Source: Chrysophaeum taylorii (Eukaryota > Sar > Pelagophyceae > Pelagomonadales > Pelagomonadaceae). Taken from it: a stretch of DNA of 64,000 nucleotides. Location: NCBI GenBank assembly GCA_029834535.1, contig JAQMWT010000671.1, positions 419,612 through 483,611 of the forward strand, read 5' to 3'. The translations under genes were made by a program, and so were the position numbers. Shown here one piece after another: positions 30,955 to 41,983 of the stretch. Position 1 is the first letter of the stretch. Every line of letters starts with the position of its first letter. The notes under the pieces were generated by a model. The model was not told the DNA's origin and did no database searches. It worked only from the letters and a program-made list of their open reading frames with translations.

Positions 30955-32759
30955 TTAGTAGGTAAGCGCGAATTCCTCGAGCTTGGAGTAGATGATGGTA
31001 CCGTAGCCCGTCGCAGCATCCCAGCCTTTCTCCGCGGTGAAACCCCCCGCGTAGCCTCCGCTAGTAGTTCCGAGGACGACGTCGTTGAAGCAGCCACCTT
31101 CCTCTCCGGCAGCGTAGAGCATCGGGTTGAGGAAGCCGAGGGAAGACTTGCCGAGAGAGAGGCGCGCATCGTTGATCTGGGCAATCATGGCGGCAACCAC
31201 AGGGGAGGCAGCGGAAGTGCCCGAGACGCCGCCGTACGTGCCATCCTTGTACGAAATGAGGTACGGGTTGACCTCGCCAGCAAGAGCCGAGACGTCCGGG
31301 TAGCCGCGGCCGTCCTGGTTGTAGAAGGACGAGCTCGGGAGGTCGTCAGTCTTGAGGTACGCCTCGACCTCCTCGGTCTGCCAGGAAGCGGTATCGAACT
31401 CATCCGAGAAGCCCGAGCCACCGTCCTCCCAGGCCTTCTCCGCGCCGATCGTAGACTTGATGACGAAATCAGTGCCGCCGACGGCAGTGACCTGGAAAGG
31501 ACACGGTTAGCGAAACATGAAGAGAATGGTTCTCACGTAAGGGGAGCCCGCGGGGAAATCCGGGTGGTACTCCGTGCCGAGGCCTTCGCCTGAATCGAGG
31601 CGTCAACAACAAGACAACAAAAAACAAGCGACGCACGGCCCCAGACGCCCTGGTCGCCCGCAGCGAAGAGGATGGAGATGCCCGAGGCGCCGTTCTTCAT
31701 GAACGCCGTGTTGACCGCCTCCATGAAGGCCGACCCTGTTTGCTCCGCCTCGTCGTCGCCGTAAGACACCGAGACGACGAGAGGAGGTTCAATCGCGTCG
31801 GAGAGGGTCGAGGCGAGATCGAGAAGGCTGTAAGAGGACGAGTAGTAGACCTGGAGCGGGATGGCGCCGGCGATCGCACCGGCGTACTCGATGTCAAGCA
31901 GGCTTTCAATGCAGGGCTCGAGGCCGACGGAGCACCTCGTAGCCGAGTTACCGCCGACAGTCTTCGAGACGGTGACCGTCTCGCTCAGCCCGCAAAGTTC
32001 CGAAAAATCCTTGAGGTCGGTATCGTCGTAGTACTCGTCTTGGAACTCAGCGACGGCGATCGAGTTGCCGCTGGCATACGTACGCTTAGGGAAAGTGAAG
32101 CCGTAGCGTTCGGCGAGAACAGAAGGGTTGACGTACGCCGAGTAGCGAGACCCGCACGCAGACCACTCCGACGCGGCATCCTCGGGGGCGGTGAGGTTCA
32201 CAACGGGTGTCACGTCGGCGAACCGCATCCGCGGGAACCGCACGAGCTCGCCAACAAGGCTGACGTGGCGGGCGACGTGGGTCGGGAGCGAGTAAGGCTC
32301 GACGACGCGCACGATGTCGACCTTGGTGTAATTGACGTGCGTGTGGTGGAAGAGGCGGGTCTCGAGGGCGCGCTCGACAGCACCCGCAGGGACCTTGACC
32401 TTCACGACAGACTTGTGCTTGATGACGTGCACGTCCCGAGCCCCGAGGTCGTTGACGACAAAGTCGAGGACGGCGTCGATCGCCTCCCTCGAGGGCGAAA
32501 GCTTCTCGACGATCTCCTCTGGAGACAGCCACTTGCCATACTTGGGGCTGCCCGGCGTCGAGAGCGCGAGGAGCTCCTTCTCGAAGTCGCGGATATCCTC
32601 CTTGTCGTGCTTGAGCCAGAACTCGATCGCGAGCTCCTCGGACTCCTCAACGCGGGCGCCGACCTTCCAGTTCGCCGACGAGAACTTCTTCACGTCCTCC
32701 TCCATCTGCGTGCGGAAGGCCAACACGCCGCCAGCGACGATCAACAACTTGCTCAACAT
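30955..32759 (-). CDS. Sedolisin (S53) serine-carboxyl peptidase, tripeptidyl-peptidase I-like, three exons
   Basis: Model: exons 32759-31637, 31589-31537 and 31491-30955, with introns of 47 and 45 bp (31590-31636, 31492-31536), both GT...AG. Splicing restores GREGLGTEYHPDFPAGSPY and VTAVGGTDFV, a standard sedolisin block, so the model is firm. The start MLSKLLIVAGGVLA is a signal peptide; upstream in-frame Met codons exist but spoil it. A propeptide (KVGARVEESEELAIEFWLKH to VARHVSLVGELVRFP) resembles the Pro-kumamolisin activation domain. Catalytic residues are visible: Glu and Asp in the ESLLD motif, the oxyanion Asp in FAAGDQG, and the nucleophile in SGTSAASP, with a C-terminal Ca-site-like stretch GWDAATGYG. 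The enzyme should act in an acidic compartment or outside the cell, removing tripeptides or cutting proteins. Confidence 0.92.
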
Positions 32760-34339
32760 GATTCCGTCGATTGGCTCTTCGGTTTTGTTCTTTGAACACG
32801 AAGAACTCTTGACTACAATACACTTCGCGCGACCAATTGAACCAATGAGCGTCAAGCACAAGCAAACGAACACCTAACGGACGTAATATCCGCCATCGTG
32901 GAACGGACTTGATGATGATCAGAGTCGGGCATAACGAACGTCCGTTGTGTGATAAAAGAAAGTCCCGTTGTGGTGGTGTCATTGACGATCGACTTGAGGT
33001 CGATCTGGATGATGATCATTAATTATGTATGTCGTCGAGTTGACTGACAATCTCGATGTTGTTGCAGCAAGCCCCGTCTTGCGGGCCGTGTGAGGATGCT
33101 GCGCCCGCGGGGTCAGAAAGGATACCTGTCGATCGTAAGAAGAACTGCAGCAGTGCAACGTTCTGCAAGCAGGCATTTAGGGCAACGATAAGTCAGCTTA
33201 AGTGCAACGATAGGACTGTTTGGCCGACGAAGCTATGTCCGCGGCGTCACCACCTAGATTTTCGCACCTTCGGCAACACGACAGGGCGAGGAGCACTCCA
33301 CCGTCGAGGAATTAGAAACTCGTGTGCTTCACGCATGGCCGCGCGTACAAGTCCGATCCGGCTGCTCCGCGTAGCCCATCTCCCTTGTCTCACAGCGTTG
33401 GGCGGGGGCCAGGCGTTTGGCCAACAAACGTAGCAGCTACGAGGCGACAGACCTCAGATCAGTGAGCTGCGAAGCTCGAGCTCGGACGGTACCTACGAGG
33501 CCGCCTGACGCCACATGGACATCCAAAGTATGTTGGATACACATCTCCGGTTTGGCACATAAATAGCCGACCAGGAACTACGAGTAGTTGCGCCGCGACC
33601 CGACGCGCATTCCCGGCGCCGAAGTTCTAAAGAAAGCAACGAACCCAGGGTTCGCGTTCGCTTTGAGTTCGAGTTCGCTGCTGGTTCGCGTTCGATTAGT
33701 CGGCTCGCGTTCGATTAGTCGGCTCGCGTTCGCGGCGAGTTCGGGTTCGCTACGGGTTCGCGTTCGCGGCGAGTTCTCGTTCGCGGCGAGTTCGGGTTCG
33801 CTACGGGTTCGCTTTCGCGGCGAGTTCGCGTTCGCGCGCTGTTGAGATGCGAACCACAGCGAACGCGCACCGAGTTCGCGCGTCGAACGCGAACCAGGTC
33901 GTGATTCGTTGCCTCCTTTACGCCGAACCATAAAAGGCCGAGCTTGCCGCAGGGTTCCTCGCGCTGGAGTTTACGAGCGGGCGGGTTGACGAGGATGTCC
34001 TGGGCCGTCGACGATATGGACGGCATTAGCGGGGCCACGTCGCAGCAATGATCGAGGACGATGAGGGAGTCGCTCGACAACGAATAAGCGCAATAAAGCA
34101 GTTTTTCGATGGACTGGACACCCAGTGCACGTGCTTGAGCGGCACCGCGAAGTACGGTCCAAGGCCGGTCCACCCGCGAGCGTGCCGGTTGTTGTTGTGG
34201 AAGAAAAGAAAAAGACGGCGCGAACTGTAGATATTGCTTCAAGTTAGTAATGGATGTTATATTTTCTGTGCCACGTAGGGTGTCCCTTAACAAGGCGGTT
34301 TTTGCAAACCCCTGACGATCAAAGCCACCTGCCGAACAA
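32760..34339. other. Gene-poor interval with a GTTCGCG-rich minisatellite
   Basis: No gene supported. 33640-33840 is a degenerate tandem array built from GTTCGCG and GCGAGTTCG words; the long antisense frame over it (34584-33715) is explained by the repeat and has no domain. Confidence 0.45.
33640..33840. repeat. Minisatellite of GTTCGCG/GCGAGTTCG words
   Basis: Repeated phrases such as TTCGCGGCGAGTTCGGGTTCG and CTACGGGTTCG occur two to four times each at irregular spacing, with a 20-bp perfect duplication at about 33691-33730 (CGTTCGATTAGTCGGCTCG). Composition is strongly skewed to G, T and C. Confidence 0.8.
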
Positions 34340-35482
34340 ATGAAGGGCTTGTGGAAGGTTCTGGCCATCTGCGGCGTCAAGGCTTTGCTGCCGACGGAGA
34401 CGTCGCTGGGGAAGTTGTTGCTGCAGCGGAGCGTGCAGACGCAGGTGGTGTACCTGACCGAGTTCCACGACGAGGTCAAGGCGGAGTGGCTCTCAACCTT
34501 TCTCTCGCCGTGCGCCCCGCTGGGCACCGTGCGGCTGTCGCAGCGGGAATGCAAGCCCGAGTACCACGGTCTGGACGCGTTCACCGACTGGCACGTCGAG
34601 AATTACCTGAGCGAAATGATGGCGGCAGCGCCGTCGTCGTACGCGGTCCGGTACGCGATCGGGACGCCCGACGCGAGCCCGCCGGCGACGGGCGAGGGCA
34701 TGGACGACGAGGCGGCGCGCAAGGCGATGGAGATGTGGGGTAACGACAGCGCGCAGCGCGCGGCCCAGAGCCGGCGAAACAATCCCTACTTGAAAAAGCA
34801 AGAGCCTAAGTACATCGAGTACAACGAGACGATCGTTCCGTCGCGCGCGGCGCAGCTCCTCATGCAGACGCGCGAGCAGCTCGCGGGGGAGTGGGCGACG
34901 GATGTCGCGCACATAGGGGTCGGCAAGTTCGACGAGTACTTGAGCTGTCTCGACGACGACGAGCCGTGCTCTGCTCTCGAGGACGTCGTAGACGACGTCC
35001 TCGTCGAGACGAGCTACGCGCTGGCCGTGCGGAACACCCCCATGGCGGTCTCGGAGGTCTCGAGCCCGCTACGGTCGGGGTCTCTGGATCTCTGCGATAG
35101 GCTGGCGACGCGCGAGGCGGCGACGTACGCCGCGGCGACGTTGCTGCCGGAGGAAGCCGAGTGGCTCCGAAAAAAGCTGCAGCTCGAGGACGAACCGGCT
35201 GACGACATCCACTCGGCGCTGCGGGCAGCGACCTGCAAGATCGTCCAGGTCGACGCCTTGTCGGGCCACGCGCGTCGCCGCGGCCTGGCCATTCGATGGC
35301 TCCGGGACCTCGAGAGGTCCGAGGCGCCCCCCGGCGTCGACCCTCTTTACGTCGCCTCCGTCGTGCGCCACAAGCGCCGCGAAATCGCGACAAGCTGGGC
35401 AGCCGACATTGTCGACAACGTCAAAACCGAACACGCCGACCTCTTAAAAACCTCGCTGGAAAAGAGCCTCCTTGCGAACTAG
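34340..35482 (+). CDS. Orphan protein, mostly helical, unknown function
   Basis: 380 residues with an uninterrupted GC-rich frame and the same codon character as the verified genes nearby. I recognise no domain. The N-terminus (MKGLWKVLAICGVKALLP) is mildly hydrophobic and could be a targeting or anchor segment. The following part has WLSTFLSPCAPLG and DAFTDWHVENYLSEMM. A charged middle (AQRAAQSRRNNPYLKKQEPK) precedes an alpha-helical, acidic C-terminal half. Histidines and cysteines are not arranged in a known metal site. The gene is flanked by long gaps, so context gives no hint. It could be lineage-specific. Confidence 0.65.
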   Translation: MKGLWKVLAICGVKALLPTETSLGKLLLQRSVQTQVVYLTEFHDEVKAEWLSTFLSPCAPLGTVRLSQRECKPEYHGLDAFTDWHVENYLSEMMAAAPSSYAVRYAIGTPDASPPATGEGMDDEAARKAMEMWGNDSAQRAAQSRRNNPYLKKQEPKYIEYNETIVPSRAAQLLMQTREQLAGEWATDVAHIGVGKFDEYLSCLDDDEPCSALEDVVDDVLVETSYALAVRNTPMAVSEVSSPLRSGSLDLCDRLATREAATYAAATLLPEEAEWLRKKLQLEDEPADDIHSALRAATCKIVQVDALSGHARRRGLAIRWLRDLERSEAPPGVDPLYVASVVRHKRREIATSWAADIVDNVKTEHADLLKTSLEKSLLAN

Positions 35483-36723
35483 TTAAACCCATTCCTGTGA
35501 AGATCTCGAGAACTGTTGTATATCTACCCTTTTCCGACCGACCCATCTCTTTGCTTCTCTTCTGACGTGCGTGTCGCCTTCGTCGTGCTCCTCTCTGCGT
35601 GGGTGCCTTTTTTGCACTACGCACCTCAACATCGCCCATCACCTCGGAACGGACGGAGTGTCCTTCTTCTTTTTCTTCTTCTTTATTCATCGTGTGGCGG
35701 CACCCCCCCCCCCAACATAGTTTTTATTAGACTGGCGCATTACTAAGTCGATTCTGCCGAAGAAAGCGTGGCAATGGCAAATTCTCAAAATGAGCACGAT
35801 GTTTTTGCTACGCTGGACAAGCGCGAATGAAGAGAAAGAAATGTGGTGCGCTCTGAATTGGGGAGAAAGGGAGAAAAAAGGGCGTGTCTACAACTTTCAT
35901 GTTGATTCGAGAGAGAATTTCACGATGGCGAACACGTGGTACGTCGGGTTCACGCCGTGGTGGTATATATAGGCTTGTAAAGCCTCCGCACCCTTTAAGG
36001 ACGTCGCGGGGCCAGCCAACAGAGACAGCGAGTGTGATTGACAGTATTTCGCGGTGGGTGCATCCCTGTAGACGGGGGTCACGCAGCTCCAGGGGTCGCG
36101 GGCGAGGTTGTCGACCTCGGTGTCGCTCAACGGGGCGACAACGACTGCGGCAGCGGAGCCCGCGACGATGGGCCCATCGCTCGAAGGAAGAAGGGCAAGA
36201 CGTGTGAGATAGTGTCGACAAAACCTGCGCGGAGCGCATCGTAGCGCGGGCTTGTGTGTTGAGAAAGTGGCGGTGTCAACTTGACCGAGGCCAAGGCGCG
36301 GCCCAAGTTCGCCGCTTCTACAGCGAGCGGGGGATCGCCGACGCCTTGAGCCAGGCTGGCTGTGCCTTCAAGATGTAGGTTTGAGGCGTAGTGACCAAAA
36401 AACTTGTTGACCAAGCTTTGGGCGAGAATGATCAAACTTTCAAAAGTCAGTGATCAAACTAAAACCGAAAAGAGAACGCATTGTAATAAAATACAAGGCG
36501 CAATATGCTATATTCTACGCTATGCACCTCTCTTCTTCTCGAGCGGCATGGTGTGTATTTAAACGCCATGTCCAGGTAGGTGCACATACTATACCGAGGA
36601 CGTCGGTGTGCGCGCAGGGTGAGACCTTCCGCCGCGGGGAGATGCAGGTGAGATGACGTAAAAAGAAGAAGCTGTCTGCGAGTGCCCTAAAAATTCGTTC
36701 TTTAAATTCCTCTTTCATTTGCT
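35483..36723. other. Gene-poor interval; possible small broken gene on the minus strand
   Basis: Two minus frames (36435-36127 and 36130-35897) give peptide that looks coherent only if a frame change near 36130 is allowed (ending DNLARDPWSCVTPVYRDAP...). No domain is recognised; I would not call it a gene. The interval also holds a small array of MULE-type motifs at 36392-36460, listed separately. Confidence 0.3.
36392..36460 (-). repeat. Solo array of four MULE-type motifs
   Basis: TGACCAA, TGACCAAG, TGATCAAAC and TGATCAAAC begin at 36392, 36408, 36429 and 36451, the reverse complement of the AAGTTTGGTCA-type motif of the MULEs, at about 16-22-bp spacing. No MULE terminus, duplication or coding sequence surrounds it. 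It may be a miniature remnant or an independent use of the same site. Confidence 0.6.
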
Positions 36724-37491
36724 TCATTTAGACCTCGAGGGGCGACACATATGACAGTTCCTCGTTGTGCGGCGCTCTCCCCGTACAACCACTATCTCAT
36801 TATCATCGTCGCGAAGGAGGCAGTCGAGGAAATTGGCGGTGAGGAGCAGCCGGACGATGGCGTCGTGGCCATGATAGCGCGCCAGATCGACGGCCGTCGC
36901 GCCGTCTAAAACGAAACGGTGGATGTAAGCGCCGTATCCAATCAACAATCTCGCGACGTCGACGTGACCTCTTTGGCAGGCAATGGCGAGCGGCGTGATG
37001 CCGTATATGTCATTTTCGGCGGCCTGATCGACGCGAGCGCCGTGCTTCAGTAACAATCGGGCGACAGAAAGGTAGCCTTTGTCACACGCGACGAAGAGCG
37101 GTGAGATATCACCTTTTGCCTGGTTAACGCGAGCGCCTTTCGCGAGCAACACTCTGGCAACGTCGACGTGTCCGCGCAAACAGGCCCCGTAAAGCGGTGA
37201 GCCACCATCTCTGGCGGCCAGGTTGATGTCGGCGCCCTCCTCAATTAAGAGACGCACAAAATCGACGTGGCCGTTCAGACTCGCGAAATGCAGCGGGGCG
37301 GAATAATTGTCGTCAGTATGGTTCACCTCAGCGCCTGCTTCAAGTAAGAGGCGGGCGATGCCGACGTCACCGACTAGGCTCGCGACAATGAGGGGCGAGC
37401 AACCGAATTCATCGACCTGGTTCACGTCGGACCCGCGCGACACCAGCCGTTGCACTAGTCCTATATCTCGTGCGCCGCACGCACAATGCAT
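36724..37491 (-). CDS. Ankyrin-repeat protein
   Basis: 255 residues made of about seven ankyrin repeats of 33 residues (for example DEFGCSPLIVASLVGDVGIA, DDNYSAPLHFASLNGHVDFV, ARDGGSPLYGACLRGHVDVA, ENDIYGITPLAIACQRGHVD). The end (LLRDDDNEIVVVRGERRTTR) lies outside the repeats and is basic. Ankyrin repeats bind other proteins; nothing shows the partner. The frame begins inside a repeat (MHCACGARDIGLVQRLVSRG), so the true N-terminus might be longer with an upstream exon, but no splice site was found. A motif shared with the FCP gene lies just upstream of the ATG. Confidence 0.85.
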   Translation of the reverse strand: MHCACGARDIGLVQRLVSRGSDVNQVDEFGCSPLIVASLVGDVGIARLLLEAGAEVNHTDDNYSAPLHFASLNGHVDFVRLLIEEGADINLAARDGGSPLYGACLRGHVDVARVLLAKGARVNQAKGDISPLFVACDKGYLSVARLLLKHGARVDQAAENDIYGITPLAIACQRGHVDVARLLIGYGAYIHRFVLDGATAVDLARYHGHDAIVRLLLTANFLDCLLRDDDNEIVVVRGERRTTRNCHMCRPSRSK

Positions 37492-37517
37492 CTCATCATC
37501 CTTACCCCATCCAGTGA

Positions 37518-37560
37518 CTAACGGCCTTGGGTTTTTAAAGGTCGACTGCCAAGAGGGGTG
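37518..37560 (-). promoter_or_regulatory. Motif shared with the region upstream of the FCP gene
   Basis: On the plus strand it reads CTAACGGCC, TTGGG, TTTTTAAA, GGTCGACTG then AAGAGGGG. It is 27 bases upstream of the ankyrin ATG, which points left. The same words in the same order occur at 43982-44036, about 57 bases upstream of the FCP ATG, and the core TTTAAAT-GTCGACTG-CTAAGAGG recurs at 16479-16505. Promoter function is inferred from position; a dispersed repeat is the alternative. Confidence 0.5.
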
Positions 37561-39052
37561 GGTGCTTGAAGGATTGGTGCGTTGTGTGGAGGCACGAAGG
37601 GCCTCGGGGTTGAAAGGAAATAGGATACCACATTGTACAACGTAGGCTCAAATTTCCAGAATGGTTGATCGCTCGAAGAAAGAGAAACGCAAAAAGCCAA
37701 AGACGACCGCAGAGAACGGCGATGGGAAAAGCGGGAAAATGGCAAAGCAGACGGGGGAGGCGGGAACGCAGAGAGAGGCATATGGTGAGAACAGAAAATC
37801 ATGAAGCAAGGGTGCAGACTATTCCTTCCGCAAGGCAGTGGTTTTAAGTACCACTGAAGAACCATCCCGTCTCACACCGCCGTGTGAGTCTGGAGAGGTT
37901 AAAAGCAGGAAACGGGTTAGTTAGTTCCCCTAGCCTCAGCACACGACAGACGACACATAGAACTACACCTAGTTTAACACCATGTAATCCTACGTACCTA
38001 CGGGACGCGCAAATCCATATGATGAAGAGCGTGAGCACAAATCAGAGGACTACCACTATTATCAGCTCGTGTGAAAGGGAAGAAGAAGGGTAAGGAAGAG
38101 ATCGCGTTCTCAACGGACGGGATAAGGAAGTGCTGATTTCTCTGGAAAAGGGAGAGTGCAGACTTGGTGGTCGAGAAGAAAGAGGTTGGGGCGTTTTCGT
38201 TCAGTGGTAGTAGGGCGGAGAAAAATCAAACCACTTTTATTGTGGTTTGCAACTCCCACGCTCAGAAAGGCAGAATGGATGAGCGCAGAGGGAAGCAAGG
38301 ATGAAGCAAGAATGCAAAGTGGGCAGTAGAAGTAGGAAGCACGGAGCAGGGCAAGAAGGAGTAACGCAAGGAGCTCTAGAAGAAGAAGAAGAAGAAGAAG
38401 AAGAAGAAGAAGAAGAAGAGGTCAAGGGAAAAGGGAAAGAAAAGAAGAAGTGAGGGCAGCGGCGAACGTAGTTATGAAGAAAGGCACGATAAGACGACGA
38501 CGCTAAAAGACGGTCGCAGCACGATACCAGACCTCCCATAGAGGCCTCCATAATAACATGGTCCCGGCGAGATGGCAAATTGTCGCGAGAAGACAATAAA
38601 TCCACACGTCATCAGCGTGAAAAATCACAAGCAACAAGGATGCCAGTATAAGCTCCGCCGGCAAACGACCGCGCACGCAGTCAGTCATAAGCAGCTTCTG
38701 TGTCGTGTGCAACGGGAAGGGCACAGACGACGAAAGTCGTGGTTGCAAATCAAGAGCAAGGGGAATGTGAGAAGCAGAGAGTCGGGAAGTCAACCAGCCC
38801 TGTAAAGTAAAGCTTGCAAGTACAAGTGGATGGAGCAGCAGAGTAAGCACATGACTCTGCCTCGCCTTCGTCAAAGTGGAGCGCGGGCACGTCGTCAGAA
38901 GTCGGTGAAGCGACTCTGAGGCGTGTCTTCAGATAGATGAAAGAGAATGGCTCGATGGCGGCGACCAACGTGTTTATTTTGGATTTTTTTTGGTGAAGCG
39001 ATCGGATATAGTTCTTGTTGGCACGTGTCATCGGCGCGGTCGTATCGCGGCG
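37561..39052. other. Intergenic with an AGA microsatellite
   Basis: AGA/GAA trinucleotide repeat at 38378-38420. The antisense frames through it are repeat-driven. No gene supported. Confidence 0.45.
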
Positions 39053-41983
39053 TTACGATAAGGGACGACGTTCCTCCTCAGCACCACCGGGGGAGAGCGA
39101 GGTGGTCCCCCCCCCCATCCCGCCGTTGGCACCGTTGGGGGCGGTGGGCATGGGACCGATGAGCGAGCAGACGACAGGGATAACGGCGAGACCAGAGTAG
39201 AGGGCGAGGACGAGGATGGTGAGGAGGTAGCGGAAAAAAGCCTGGAAGATGTAGGTTATGCAGGCGCCGCAGATTGCCAGGGCCAGAATGGTCGAAAGGC
39301 CTCCGCGGAAGACGGAGGGTCCGAGGCGGGCGAGTGCGTTGGTGACGCGTTCTTCGCGCGTCGGGTCGCGGCGATCGAGGTAGGCTTTACAGACGTGCGC
39401 GGGGGCGTCGGTAGAGAGGCCGACGGCGATGACGATGAAGAAGGAGGTGATGTAGTTGACCGCGTCCCCATACCAATAGACGGCTGCAAGCGTCGACAGG
39501 CAAGTGAGGGCAACGGACGAGGCGACGAGCATCGCGGCCGGGACGTTACCGAGGAGTAGGAGCAAGACGACGAGGACGGTGATGCAGGCCACCGCCATTG
39601 CGAAGATGGTGGAACGCGCGATGCGGACGAAGGATTCGTTCCAGATAAAGCCTTGGTTGTAGACAATTACGGTTCCAAGGTCGCCCGAGGCGCGGCGCAC
39701 GGCCTTGCGGGCCTTGCGCATGCGGCGCTTTTCGTCGGCACCCGTCACGCCCTTGGCTTCCCAGAAACTGTCGATCTCGGTTGCCAGGATCTCGTCCTCG
39801 CCAAGCACCACCTTTTCCGAATAGTCTATGCCGTCGCCCGCCAAGAATTCGACGAGAGAAGCAAACCACGCGTCAGCGCTCGCGTTAATCGTGCGGTCAG
39901 AGAGCCATTGTTCGTGCGCGGTAAACCAGTTTGTGTCGAGGGATTCGGTGACGACGTAGTTCTCGGCCGAATACTCGGCGAGCACGTTGCGGAGGTCGTC
40001 CCGGCTCGAGTAGTATTTTTCAGCCGACCCGGTCTTGGTGTAGAGGCCGACCCACGTCGTCGCTTTGTCCGAGAAGTGCTTCTTTTCGAAGTCTAAGACT
40101 TTTTGCTCAAAGCCGCCGACGATCTGCCAGTTTTCTTCGATGTCCATTTGGACGCGCGACGCGCCGACGATCGATACCGCCAAAAGAGTGCCTACCGAAG
40201 CGAGCACAAGCACCTTGCCCAACGGCGATAGCAGGAGGCTCGGGTAGACGTCGCCCCAGAAGCTCCTAGGCGTTGTCGTCAAGCCCGATTGACCCTCCTC
40301 CTCCTCCTCCCCCTCCTCGACGGGCGGTTTGCCCTTCTCCTCATCATCTGCAGGAGGCGGCGCCACGTCGACCATAGAAACTCCTTCGGCGACTTGGTTT
40401 TTCTTGACTCGCGCCCAGCACGACTTCTTCTTCGGCTCGGCACCACCAGCTCGCGCGGCGACGCGGCGGCGGAGCTTGGCGCGCTGGTCGAGCGCGAAGA
40501 GCGCCACAAAAAAGGTCAGCTGCATGAGGTAGTCCACAAAGACGCTCGCCGCGCAGAACCTGTTGAAGGAGGCGATGTCGGGCGTGTCGGTAAACGAGCC
40601 GGCCACGAAGGCGAGCGCGTCGGTGAAGGATGTCACGGTGATGGAGGGGCCCGATGACTCGAGGGCCGCCACGACGCGGCGGCCCGCGACGTCTTCGATC
40701 GACGCGCCAGCCAAAACGCGGCGCGCGTCGTCCTCGAGAGGGTCTTGGAGCTCGTCGCCTTCGACCAAGTACGGCTCGTCGACGGTGCCAGTGATGACGA
40801 AAGAGTCGTCGAGTCCGATCCCGAGGACGAGGAAGATCGCGACTCCCGTGGAGGGGCTGAAAACACCCCCAAACGCGATGACGAGCCCAAAGGCCGCCGC
40901 CGTCGAGAGGATCACGGCGAGCACGGCCCCGAGACCCAACAGGCCGCGGGACTTCGCGTCATCGTCGCGCTCGTAGAGCGCCAAGAAGGCGTACGAGATG
41001 ATGATGACAAACGCGAGATTGATGAAGACGCTGTCGTAGTCCGTGGCTGCGCTGGAGTTGCGCTCGAGGCCGTAGTCTGTCTTGGGGAGCGGCTTTTTGA
41101 AGTGTTCCCAGTCGCCGTTTCTGAGGCGGCGCTCGAACTTGTTCTCCAAGCGAATGACTTTGGGATCCTCGCGAGACTTGCGGTGGAGGTCTTGGGTGAG
41201 ATAGAACACGAACTTGAGCGCGCCCGCGCGCACGATGCGGTCATCCTCGTATTCTAGTTTGCTGGCGACGGCCTCGAGGTCGAAGAATCGCGACGTTGGC
41301 GAGCAACAGTCGGGGGTCGTGCCGATCCCCGCGTTGACCGTCCCGACCGTGTCGTTGTCCGCGCTCAAGGTGGTTCGGTTGTAGTCCCACAACGCGAGCA
41401 CCGATTCCTTTTGGCACGCGGGGGGTCCTCCCCAGTACACTTTGGCGCACGACCTCTCGTCGAAGCCCTCGGTTCCCCCAAAGCTCTCGAGCCCCAGGAC
41501 CAGGTCGTACAAATCCATCGCCTCTAGGAGAGCCTCCTTCTCCAACAAGTTTGTGTTGCCGTCCAAGAAGACCTCGACGGCCGCGTCCTCGTCTCCAAAC
41601 CGATCTTCGACCCAATCGCGGTCTCGAAACGCTCGCGTCCGCTGCGGCGTATACAGCTTCTCGACGTCGGACTCGTTGTCGAGCTCGATCCATCCGATGG
41701 TGCAGCACATCACGAGCCCCACGCAGATCGACAACGTCCGATAGGGTCGCCGCGCCACGACGACGGCGAGCCGCTTGCATCCGTTGGCGATGCCGACGTC
41801 GATGGCCCTCGACACCCGAGCAAGTGGGTTAAGGATCTTCTTCTTGGTGGTCGGGTGGATGTGCATCTCGTCTGCTGTCTGCTTTTGCTGGGATGGGTGG
41901 AACGACGAGGACGACGACGACGAAACTTGTGAAGGTCGTTCCCAATTCCATTTCGGACGCCACGTCGTCCGTTCTTTCGGCAT
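39053..41983 (-). CDS. Patched/NPC1-like RND-superfamily membrane protein
   Basis: 976 residues, single exon. Layout: a cytosolic start, TM1 at about 82-100 (TLSICVGLVMCCTIGWIEL), a large extracytosolic loop with Cys pairs (about 101-315), TM2-6 at about 318-515, a cytosolic acidic/poly-Glu linker, TM7 near 600, a second loop, and TM8-12 at about 795-960. The proton-relay-type motif GIGLDDSFVI (about residue 389), with its Asp pair, and the mirror motif AVGLSTDAPAHVCKAYLD match Patched/Patched-domain proteins, where the TM2-6 bundle is the sterol-sensing domain. These proteins move sterols or lipids, driven by ion gradients. The second half has a single acidic residue where the first has two. 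Cargo is unknown. It is divergent from the NHL gene with only 48 bases between start codons. Confidence 0.9.
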   Translation of the reverse strand: MPKERTTWRPKWNWERPSQVSSSSSSSFHPSQQKQTADEMHIHPTTKKKILNPLARVSRAIDVGIANGCKRLAVVVARRPYRTLSICVGLVMCCTIGWIELDNESDVEKLYTPQRTRAFRDRDWVEDRFGDEDAAVEVFLDGNTNLLEKEALLEAMDLYDLVLGLESFGGTEGFDERSCAKVYWGGPPACQKESVLALWDYNRTTLSADNDTVGTVNAGIGTTPDCCSPTSRFFDLEAVASKLEYEDDRIVRAGALKFVFYLTQDLHRKSREDPKVIRLENKFERRLRNGDWEHFKKPLPKTDYGLERNSSAATDYDSVFINLAFVIIISYAFLALYERDDDAKSRGLLGLGAVLAVILSTAAAFGLVIAFGGVFSPSTGVAIFLVLGIGLDDSFVITGTVDEPYLVEGDELQDPLEDDARRVLAGASIEDVAGRRVVAALESSGPSITVTSFTDALAFVAGSFTDTPDIASFNRFCAASVFVDYLMQLTFFVALFALDQRAKLRRRVAARAGGAEPKKKSCWARVKKNQVAEGVSMVDVAPPPADDEEKGKPPVEEGEEEEEGQSGLTTTPRSFWGDVYPSLLLSPLGKVLVLASVGTLLAVSIVGASRVQMDIEENWQIVGGFEQKVLDFEKKHFSDKATTWVGLYTKTGSAEKYYSSRDDLRNVLAEYSAENYVVTESLDTNWFTAHEQWLSDRTINASADAWFASLVEFLAGDGIDYSEKVVLGEDEILATEIDSFWEAKGVTGADEKRRMRKARKAVRRASGDLGTVIVYNQGFIWNESFVRIARSTIFAMAVACITVLVVLLLLLGNVPAAMLVASSVALTCLSTLAAVYWYGDAVNYITSFFIVIAVGLSTDAPAHVCKAYLDRRDPTREERVTNALARLGPSVFRGGLSTILALAICGACITYIFQAFFRYLLTILVLALYSGLAVIPVVCSLIGPMPTAPNGANGGMGGGTTSLSPGGAEEERRPLS

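Noticed and set aside
31740-32795. A 351-residue plus-strand ORF
   Set aside because: It is the antisense shadow of the sedolisin gene, made open by GC-rich codon bias; it has no domain and an extreme Asp/Arg/Val/Leu composition.
33715-34584. A 289-residue minus-strand ORF
   Set aside because: Its C-terminal third is translated minisatellite (NSPRTRTRRE units) and the rest has no domain; no transcript evidence can be seen.
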